Below, piece by piece: positions 55,831-64,000 of a stretch of DNA of 64,000 nucleotides. How positions within the stretch are numbered: position 1 is the stretch's first letter; each line of letters opens with the position of its first letter. The notes beneath the pieces are model-generated. The model was given only the letters and a program-made list of their open reading frames with translations, did not search any database and was not told the DNA's origin. Source of the DNA: Jaltomata sinuosa (taxonomy: Eukaryota; Streptophyta; Magnoliopsida; Solanales; Solanaceae); NCBI GenBank assembly GCA_003996215.1, contig QJPP01001771.1:62001-126000 (forward strand), given 5' to 3'. The position numbers and the translations under genes are program-made.

Positions 55831-56283
55831 CCTGATGAAGAGATTCTGTTTGTGGGAGAAGATATCGCACAAGCATACCCTTCTTGGAGATTGTTCTTTG
55901 ATAGGGAGGTTAACTTCAAAGGTTCAGGTATTGGAGCAGTAGTGGTATCAGAAACTAGTCAGCATTACCCGGTGACAGCCAAACTCCATTTTCCATGTAC
56001 CAACAACATGGCCGAGTATGAAGCTTGTATTCTTGGTATTCAATTGGCTATTGATATGGATATTCGAGAACTATTGGTTGTTGGTGACTCTGATTTTCTT
56101 ATTCACCAAGTCCAAGGTGAATGGGCTGTGAAAAACCCCAAAATTGTGTCGTATGTGAAATTGGTGCAGAGTCTTTGTAAAAGATTCAGAAAGATCGAAT
56201 TCAAGCATATTCCAAGGATTCAGAACGAATTTGCTGATACTTTGGCAACTATATCCTTGATGATTCAACATCCCCGACCATAA
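55831..56283 (+). pseudogene. Second, archaeal-type RNase H (aRNH)
   Basis: This domain lies between RNase H and integrase in Tat/Ogre elements. In an open 201-codon frame (55678-56283): WRLFFDREVNFKGSGIGAVV (first Asp), CTNNMAEYEACILGIQLAID (Glu), LLVVGDSDFLIHQVQGEW (Asp) and IQNEFADTLATI (Asp). All four expected carboxylates are visible, so the domain is the best-preserved enzyme in the window. The frame ends at 56281 by a frameshift, not a natural stop. Confidence 0.9.
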
Positions 56284-57613
56284 TTACATCGATCCATTAG
56301 TGATAGGTTTGAAAGAGCAACCAGCGCACTGTGCGCAAGTTGAAGTAGAACCAGATGGAAAACTATGGTATTGTGATATCAAGAGGTATCTAGAAGCCAG
56401 GGTCTACCCAGAAGATGTGATCGCTAACCAAAAGAAGACAATACGCCGGATGGCCAACAATTTTTTCCTAAAAGGAGAAATCCTTTATAGGAGGACTCCA
56501 TATCTTGGGTTCTTAAGATGTGTTGACTCGGGTGAAGCCACAAAGTTTCTAGAGGAAGTACATGCCAGAGTGTGGGGACCTCATACGAATGGATTCACCT
56601 TAGCCAAGAAGATCTTGTGAGCCGGATACTTTTGGATGACCATGGAAAATGATTGTAGCAAGTTCGTATAGAAATGTCACAAGTGTCAGATCCACGAAGA
56701 TTTGATACGAGTGTCGCCTACCGAGCTTCATGCAATGAGTTCACCTTAGCCTTTTGTAGCCTTAGGCATGGATGTCATTGGTTCGATTGAGCCGCCTGCT
56801 TCAAATGGACATAGATTCATTTTGGTTGCTATTGACTACTTCACTAAATGGGTGAAAGTCGTTTCTTACAAGTCCGTGACCAAGAAAGTTGTAGCTGACT
56901 TTGTCAAGAACAATCTGATTTGTTGATTTGGGATCCCCGAGTCAATCATCATAGACAAGGGGGTGAACCTGAATAGTCACTTGATGAGAGAGATATGTGA
57001 GCAATTCAATATCACTCACCGAAATTAAACCGCATACCGTCCACAAATAAATGGAGTTGTGGAAGCTACCAAAAATAACATCAAAAAGATCCTATGAAAA
57101 ATGGTTAATAGTCACCGCTCTTGGCACGAGATGCTGCCTTATGCTTTGTTGGGATACCGGACAACCATCAGGACTTCGACCGGGGAAACTCCTTATGTGT
57201 TGGTGTATGGTTCGGAAGCAGTGATACCTGCTGAAGTTAAAATACCACCCCTTAGGATCATTCAAGAAGCTGGATTGAGCAATGAAAAGTGGGTCCGCGC
57301 CCATCACGAACAACTCGTACTGGTTGATGAGAAAAGAATGAGTGTCATTTGCCATGGTCAATTATACCAACAACGAATGATTCGTGCCTTCAATAAGAGA
57401 GTAAGAGCTCATATATTTTCCATAGGACAATTGGTCCTTAAGCATATCATTCCTCACCAGGAAGAGTACAAAGGAAAGTTTGCACCTAATTGGCAAGGAC
57501 TGTATATCATTCAAAAGGTATTATCGGGAGGGTCTTTGATTCTATCCAAGATGGATGATCAGGTGTGGACTAAACTGATCAATTCTGATGTTGTGAAAAG
57601 ATACTATGCCTGA
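56284..57613 (+). pseudogene. Integrase of Ogre-like element
   Basis: Frame 56300-56620 covers IKRYLEARVYPED, RRMANNFFLKGEILYRR and the zinc-finger start EVHARVWGPHTNGF. After a TGA, AGYFWMTMENDCSKF and KCHKCQIHED complete the HHCC motif. Core acids are Asp in ALGMDVIGSIEPPAS (about 56770), Asp in SIIIDKGVNLNSHL (about 56950) and Glu in NGVVEATKNNIKKI (about 57060). The 57101-57613 frame is the C-terminal part (YALLGYRTTIRTSTGETPY) ending VVKRYYA. Six in-frame stops (for example 56618, 56669, 56746) lie in a single phase with 56300 and no frameshift. Confidence 0.92.
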
Positions 57614-59460
57614 CGATAGTTTTTCTTTTATTTTCTTTCCCTGTAATAGCACTTTCCGATTGTAATAGTTTTTATAGCTTAAAATATCTCTATCCCTTAC
57701 GTACAAACTACGTCTGACCTGAATTCTCAAAAAATGAGATACGTAGGCGGCTTGTATTGGCTTCGGTAAACCTCTTAGGAAAATCTATCTTCCCCATTTC
57801 CTATCTTGAACTATGTTTGACCTGAATTCTTAAGAATGAGATACGTAGGAGACCTTTATCGGATTTGGTCACCCCTTTATCTATTTCTAATTTTCTCCCA
57901 CTATGAGTGTGGGAACTACGTTTGACCTGATTCCTGCCTCAACGAGATATGTAGGTGCCACAACGGCTCGGTCATATTACCTAGGAAATGGAAACTGGGG
58001 AAGAATTTTCGAGAAAGGAATCTCAAAAATTCAGAAGGCGAAGATCATCTCCAACAAGTCAGAATGTAGAATGTGGAAAAGAGCAACCAAAGTGAATCTC
58101 AAGAAAGGATCTCATAATCCCCACAGAGCATCCTTCAATAGAATAAGATTCATCGTGAAACTTTTTACTGGGGCAGAAATTTTGAGGATGACCTCAAAAT
58201 TTCCACCAAAAACTTCAAGAGTTTAGAAAAAAACTCCAAAGAATTCCCCAACACCGAGATATCAGAGTCTACTTCAAAATCCCCAATCAGAGATCGAGTA
58301 ATCCCTAGCTATGATAGATTTCTCAAAAAAAACATTTTTGAACTCCCCAGCTAGAATGACAAAGGATCTCCAGAGTCCGCCAGCACAATGTTAAAAATGC
58401 CAAGGCCTCGAGTATAGGACATTCGTTGAGCTAGCACATGACATGACAGGCAGAGATCTTTCCAAACTATCCTTTTTCAAAATCTTTGTTTTATAAAGAA
58501 CTTGCTTGTAAAATCATTACAAAAGATTAATTTTACTCCTTTATAATTTGGTTTGGTCTTATGTCTATTGTGACCCGGAGAGTTGAGGACGATGAGTGCA
58601 CGAAAATGGGAAGCATGCACAAAGGCAAATCAAGGAGTAGAAGATCAAAGGAGGTCAACACATATCAGTTTTGCCAAAAAACTAACAATTTTTCTATGGA
58701 TGAAGGTTGTCCTAAAAATTATGTTAGAAATAAGTGAAAGTCCCTCGCTATCCAATGTGTTAAAAGAAACACAACGAGACCAGATTCCCAAAATTGGCAA
58801 GAAAAGCTAAAACAACAGAAAGAAGCCGAAAGAGGCAAAAGCTCCGAAATGGACAAACCTTCTTGTAATTCGCAAGAACTACCACATAAAGAGAGATTGG
58901 AAGCACCCTCGAATCCCCCAAGCAGCGCAGAACGCTTTGTCCAGCCTCAAAATGAGAGATCAATGACATCCTCCACCAATCCCTAGCAAATCAGAAATCA
59001 CCACGAACAGGCGATGTTCGGAAATGGTATTTGTGGTTGTCCCAGAAATGGGTACAACTATTTCATTCACATTTGAAGTGAAAGTTGTTTTGATGTGCTT
59101 CATAAACGTTGTCTTTTAAAGTTTGCAAATTTGACTGTGGTCACTAAGAGTGACGCTGTGTCTACTAATCATTTGCCTATGCAGGTACACACAAAGGAGT
59201 CAACATGACAACATAAAGACCAAAGGTGATGTTTTCTGCAACTACTACACATTGTCATTGCACGATCATCAACATCATCATATTTGCATATCACGAGGAC
59301 CATGTCATGAGAACCATGTCACAAGGACCATGTCATCAAGTGCCGCAGACACACCTTTGCGGTTAATATTATGTCTCTCTACCGGCCGATTTCAAAGAGG
59401 ATGACATTCAGAGGCGTCCTTAATTCGCACTTGCTATGCAGGATCGACCCAAAAGCATAC
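57614..59460 (+). other. 3' UTR, left part: hairpin motif series
   Basis: GACCTGAATTC...GAGATACGTAG blocks occur at about 57706-57748, 57808-57850 and 57913-57955, each framed by CTACGT/ACGTAG-like inverted repeats. AAATTTTGAGG (58177-58187) and CCTCAAAATTT (58192-58202) form a perfect 11-bp stem with a 4-base loop. A 14-bp repeat (ACCATGTCA at 59299, 59313, 59327) lies near the end. Frames at 57903-58226, 58583-58810, 58760-58969 and 59150-59404 show no domain. Confidence 0.65.
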
Positions 59461-59690
59461 TTATATCTAACATCACATAAGAAGGCAGAGTCTAACATTG
59501 AGGGTATATTTGCTTCATCATTTATGCCAAGTCTGGCATCTAGCATATTTATATCTAACATCGCGTAAGATGGAGGAGTCTGACATTGAGGGTATATTTG
59601 CTTCATCATTTATGCCAAGTCTGGCATCCAACATATTTATATCCAACATCGCGTAAGATAGCGGAGTCTGACATTGAGGGCATCGATCGC
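59461..59690. repeat. 88-bp tandem repeat, about 2.6 copies
   Basis: Units start TTATATCTAACATC at 59461, 59549 and 59637, exactly 88 bp apart. They share GAGGGTATATTTGCTTCATC and TTTATGCCAAGTCTGGCATC. The third copy is partial, ending around 59690. Overlapping short frames on both strands only translate the repeat. Confidence 0.95.
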
Positions 59691-59769
59691 CAGAAGATGT
59701 GACTATATTTGATCATGTGGAAAAGGCCTTGTCACCCCGATGATCAAATAACGCTTGCCATCAAGGTCA

Positions 59770-60400
59770 AAAGCATATAGTCTGAAGGATGTCTGCAAGA
59801 CACTATCCAAATTGGACGATGAATCGGATCTCCCAAAAGTTGGAAGGCTAAAAGTTGTCTGTAAGTCACAAATGATGTCTGAAATCAGATAGTGTGCAAG
59901 ATTTCTTGAAACTTGACAGACTAAGAGTTATCTGTAAGATGCAGTGATATCTAAAACCGGATAGTGTGCAAGATCACCCAAAGATTGACAGTTCAAGGGT
60001 AATGCATAAGTCGCAATAGTATCAAAAATTGGATAAAAGTTCAGGACTACCAAAAATTGATAGTCCAAGGGTTATCTATAAGCCACGACATATCTACGTT
60101 GATATTGTACAGTACTACCCAAAGGCTAGTAATTCAAGGAAAATCTGTAAGTTGCATTACATCCAAGATCGGATAAAAGTGCAGTATTACCCAAAAATCT
60201 GGCAATTCGAAGGACATTTGTAAGCCGCTTCTATCCAAAGTCGGATGATGTGCAAGATTACTCGAAGTTGACAAATTAAAGGCATTTGTAAGCCGCCTCT
60301 ATCCAAAGTCAGATGATGTGCTAGATTACCGAAAGCCTGATAATTTAGGTAATATCTGTTAGTCGCGTCGATATGGATGATGCACAAGATTTACCCCAAA
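59770..60400. repeat. About 71-bp degenerate tandem repeat, about 9 copies
   Basis: The core GTGCAAGATTACCCAAA-like word recurs at about 59894, 59966, 60038, 60107, 60179, 60250, 60318 and 60385, with spacings of 67-72 bp; an earlier diverged copy begins near 59790. Each unit also has TATCCAAA-TCGGAT and TCTGTAAGTCGC-like words. Copies in the right half (60200-60330) are most alike. The frames at 60029-60223 and 60187-60387 are repeat translations. Confidence 0.88.
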
Positions 60401-61712
60401 GGCATATGCAAAAACTATTGTCAAAAACCATGAAGGCTATCACGTTTAAGAGAATGCCGCAAATGGTTACGAAGACCATTACATTGCAACGACTGCGAAG
60501 GTCGTCAAACTCAAAAATAGCCACAAAGGCAATCCTATCTGATGTCTATGAAGGCTATCCTATTCTCATCATGGAAGTCTCTATTTCCCCAAGTTAGTGG
60601 AAAAAAGGACGACAACTTTTTCAAAAAGCAACGAATGCAAAAAATGAGATACAAAGATATCTTTCTCTATTGAATTACTTTACTACTAATGATTTTGTTT
60701 CAAAATATTGCCAAGAACATTCAAGAGGATGAAATTTCGACCCAGAATAACATGTATGAAATACATCAAAAGACATCACAACACAAGATTTGTACGTAAT
60801 CCAAGAATAAGGTATAACAAAGGAACTACCTCTCCAAATACAACTATGTTACTACTAACAATTTTGTTTTGAGATATTGTCGAGAGCATCCAAGAAGGAT
60901 GAAATTCTCAAAGCAAAACCACAGGTGCGAACTACATCAAAAGGACGCATCACAACGTGGAACTTTTTCTTAGCAATGAACTAGGGCATAGTCCAAAGAG
61001 GAATATCAAACTCTTTGAACGCGCGAGCTGAGGAACGACTTTCACCACCATCAAACCACACCCCTATCAGAAGGCATGTGGGTATTTCCTGTCTTTGGGT
61101 CTTAGGTTCACATTCAGGATATTTTCTAAACTCACGCAGGAAGCAATATTCCTTCCTTTCAAATCTGGGTGACGTTACACCTCGAGTTTTGAAAATTATG
61201 TACAAGTAAAATCTTATTTATGGGTGTGAAGCGCGCCACATTCCTAGTTGAGAGATTACAAGCCTCTTTTCTATAAGCTCAATTATTTGTCACTCATCCC
61301 GAGCCAAAGGTTGTCTCAACATAAAGATTACCTTTTCCACCTATTGAGTCGAACTACAAGCAGCTTGATTCCTCGAGTCTTGGGATATATAGGAGGGATT
61401 TGTGTTGAGAACTTGGCTGCATTCCAAACCGCCCAATCTCCTTACTACATAGCTTTCCAATCTCTCCTTAATCTGAGATCGGGATAGCTTTTGAATCATT
61501 TGAAAATTATGCGTAAAATAAAACGTCTTGAACTATAAGTGGCCTGAGTTCTCATATAGCCTGAGATATGTAGGAAACTCGATACCGGAGTTCAGCCATG
61601 ATTCCTTGAAATTCGTGCTAGAACCAACTACTTTCTGAGAATGAATTTGTGGTGGGATAAAATTGGGAACGTCAATTCCCTTTGCCCAGGATTCATTGCA
61701 TTCACTCTACCC
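60401..61712 (+). other. 3' UTR, right part
   Basis: This part contains a 169-bp duplication: TTACTACTAA-ATTTTGTTT at 60680 and 60849, each followed by CAAGA-GGATGAAATT and CATCAAAAG. Another CTGAGTTCTC...GAGATATGTAGG hairpin-type motif lies at about 61545-61575. The short frames at 60373-60597 and 60981-61487 have no known domain. The segment ends at the polypurine tract. Confidence 0.65.
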
Positions 61713-61727
61713 AAAGGGAGGGGCAGT
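61713..61727 (+). promoter_or_regulatory. Polypurine tract of Ogre-like element
   Basis: AAAGGGAGGGGCAGT directly precedes TGTTGACACCC at 61728. It is the plus-strand primer site that fixes the start of the 3' LTR. Confidence 0.92.
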
Positions 61728-64000
61728 TGTTGACACCCAATTTTTACCCTCCACATTCGTAATTAATTTCGAGCTTCTGTCCTCGTTTAAACATTTTTTT
61801 GAAATAATTAAAAGATTTTAAAGTTTTAAATTAATATGAGGTTAATTTAGTAATTTTAGGTGAAATATGTGTACTCTATATTTAATTATACAAGAGTATA
61901 TAAATTTTACTTAAAGAAATATTTTGAAAATTATTTTAAATGAAAACCTTGTTTAAAGTTCAAAATGTGCTTCATTTTCCTCAAAATCAATTTAAAATCA
62001 AGAAATAATTGTATGAGTAATTCTTTGATTTTAAATGAGTCGATTATGTTTTAATAAGATAATCATGTGTTTGCTAATATAATTATTCTTAATTGTTAAA
62101 GCTAGAAGCTCATTTAATTGATTAGAAATTTAATTCGTTAATTTTAATTATGGCCTAAACTCTCTAATCTCGTCGTTTGGCCATATTCTAAATGGTTTGG
62201 TTAGTTCTTAAATGAAATTGACCACATTTGCAAATGTGGCTAAATCCTTAACCAATTCTTTCCTTTTTCATTTCAGCCACACCTTAATCCAACAGAAACA
62301 ATTTTCCAGCCCAAAGAATTCACCCCCTGGCCCAATTCATTAACCCCATACCCGGCCCACTCCTATATACTCCCTCACCCATCAGCATATAATACATGTA
62401 CATATATGCACACACTCACATATAATATCCCCTCTCAAAAAACCTCAATGCACCACACGCAACCCCTATTTCCCAAAGCAAGAACGTGTGGTACTTCTTA
62501 CGCACCTCAACTCTTTCATCTCCATTCTTCGTCGTTGTCTGCAAAAGGACAAAATCCCTAACATTTTCTCAAAATTCAACTTCAACAGTGCTAAAATTCA
62601 GCTGCAACAGCCCCAAAATGACACCAGCAAAGTGTCTTACTTCCGTCTAAACCCACCTCCGTCTCCGTCAACTCGTGTGCTGGCAGTGGGGAATGTTCTA
62701 GAGACTGCCGTAGGTGGCATCTTATCTGCAAAATAAGGGGAAAATTATACAATCTCATACCATTGCTTTGATATGAAAGCTTATCCATTGAGGAATTTTA
62801 AATTTCCCTCAAGGAAATCCCCAAAAAACTCACCTCATTTCCCCCCATTTCATCCTAATTTTACCCTATATAAACCCCCTCTTTCATTGAGTTGGGTATC
62901 TAGCTTTGGGGGGAAATTTGAGGATTTTGAAAAAGCATTTCTCTAATCCTACGTAACCTAGCGAGTTTTCAGAAATATTCACTCAAAAGCTAAGTTTTCG
63001 AAAAGACCAGTAGAATTTCATGGTGGAAAACGTTTTTCATTGAAGCTTGTTAATCCCAGTCACTACCCAGAAACAGGTGATGTCTCATGTAATTCTCTCT
63101 TCTACTTTTATTCTTTCTATTCGAATAAGTAGGATGTTGCTGGTTTTGGCTGGTTTTGTTTGAAGAGCATGTTTTGATGTTATTTCGTGAATAAGAGTTA
63201 GAATATTGCTGATCTTTATCTTTAATATGTAAATGAGTTTGGAAATTTCTTGCTCTCTATCATTTCGTTGCTTCTTCCGTGTGTGTTTGTATGAGGAACT
63301 TTCTTGAAAAAATCCTCTTGGATTATGATGTCAAGTAAGGATTATCGAGATGAGAGTAAAATTTGGTCTTTCCTTTATCAACAGGGGTGTTAAACCCATC
63401 ATGTTTAGAAAAAATTTATTGATTTCTCATGGCAGTACAAGGCTTTAAAAGGGTTACAATTCTATTTTGAATGTTCTATCTTCGTCACTCCATGATATGA
63501 GAGGGAGGTAGGTGAAATGAGTCTTCGTTATGGCTCATTTTCACTTATCATTTGAATAATGGAATGGGTAGTGTCTCAACAGCGATTTGTGTTTAATCAG
63601 TCCAAGGAGGTGAGACCTTTGTCTCCCCCTAAAATATGGAAAATAAGATGTCACTCAAGTCATTAATGATTTGCCTTATTTCCATTTTAACATGTCCATG
63701 GCTTAAAAGAGTTATTTTTACCCCTTCTTCTTGATCGAAAGGGCTGGACATGATATCTGTTAAACCCCTGTTTTCTCACTGTTTTTTTATCATATCATGG
63801 TAAATTTAAATGTGTGCTTGCATAATGAAATAGTTGGAATGACTAGTTAAATCGGAAATTTGGTGTTTCAAAGTCATTTGAACATGTTTGCTTAAGCTAA
63901 GGATTCCCTGATGTGTTTTCTTGATTCGTGATTATCAAGAGAAATTTTCAAAGGAAGGGACGAAGCCACTTCGAAAATTAATTATTTGGTTTCTTTTCTT
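61728..64000 (+). mobile_element. 3' LTR of Ogre-like element, partial
   Basis: It matches the 5' LTR from TGTTGACACCC onward, with TATATAAA at 62867-62874 and ACAG/GTGATG at 63077. A segment at about 62970-63005 (containing AGCTAAGTTTTCGAAAAG) has no partner in the 5' LTR near 43490, so one copy has an indel of about 30 bp. The window ends about 1.8 kb before the expected LTR end. Frames at 62488-62788 match those at 43007-43352 and are not genes. Confidence 0.92.

Larger units (their letters stand above)
42244..64000 (+). mobile_element. Ogre/Tat-like giant LTR retrotransposon, 3' end outside window
   Basis: LTRs start at 42244 and 61728 with TGTTGACAC; the 5' LTR ends at 46310 (4067 bp). 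Internal order is PBS, leader, ORF1, second ORF, gag, PR, probable intron, RT, RNase H, archaeal-type RNase H, integrase, a 4.1-kb 3' UTR, and polypurine tract. Extra ORFs before gag, an intron between PR and RT, and the second RNase H are traits reported for Ogre elements of the Tat lineage. The full size should be near 23.5 kb. LTRs differ at about 19 of the first 275 aligned bases (hand count, 7%). Confidence 0.9.

Noticed and set aside
59460..60400. CRISPR-like direct repeats
   Set aside because: The 88- and 71-bp units are contiguous, with no unique spacers of constant length, and lie in a plant retrotransposon 3' UTR.

Overview
The window is plant nuclear DNA made almost entirely of nested, decayed LTR retrotransposons. 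I found no cellular gene, no tRNA or rRNA gene and no CRISPR array. The retrotransposon lineages, the leader and PBS styles and the very long LTRs point to a eudicot with a large repeat-rich genome, most likely Solanaceae, in heterochromatin. The lineage is supported by visible motifs; the family assignment of the host is my inference.

Layout. 1-2912: plus-strand Ty3/gypsy pol of Tekay/Del chromovirus type, entering from outside the window. 2913-5735: probable minus-strand solo LTR. 5736-7100: unassigned. 7101-8690: fragment of another LTR with hairpin repeats. 8691-17543: minus-strand chromovirus (gag, PR, RT, then a broken end) whose 5' LTR is split by a second minus-strand element (12757-16305) that has lost everything between part of its 3' LTR and gag. 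17544-18301: 3' end of a plus-strand body ending in a polypurine tract. 18302-23130: LTR, PBS, gag, PR, RT and part of RNase H of a plus-strand chromovirus. 23131-33136: Athila-type element with both LTRs but only gag, protease and a roughly 550-codon extra ORF, and no RT, RNase H or integrase. 33137-42243: old plus-strand chromovirus with partial LTRs, holding a solo LTR (37118-39524) with a perfect 5-bp target duplication. 42244-64000: Tat/Ogre-like giant element with a 4.07-kb 5' LTR, two ORFs ahead of gag, gag, PR, a probable intron, RT, RNase H, a second archaeal-type RNase H, integrase and a 4.1-kb repeat-laden 3' UTR. Its 3' LTR runs off the window.

How the parts fit. Every coding region is a pseudogene by strict standards. 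Many stops, especially in the Ogre-like pol and the Athila-type extra ORF, look like C-to-T or G-to-A changes, as expected for methylated, silenced DNA. The most interesting signal is a promoter and leader layout that recurs in unrelated LTR families: an array of short family-specific palindromes, an AT-rich or TATA box, then a splice-donor-like AG/GTAAGT or AG/GTATGT about 100-200 nt on. In several elements an acceptor-like sequence abuts the first ORF's ATG. This suggests a spliced leader. I also single out the Athila derivative that keeps a long extra ORF while lacking RT and integrase, the three copies of a Cys/His motif in the Ogre-like element, and the tandem-repeat and hairpin content of its 3' UTR.
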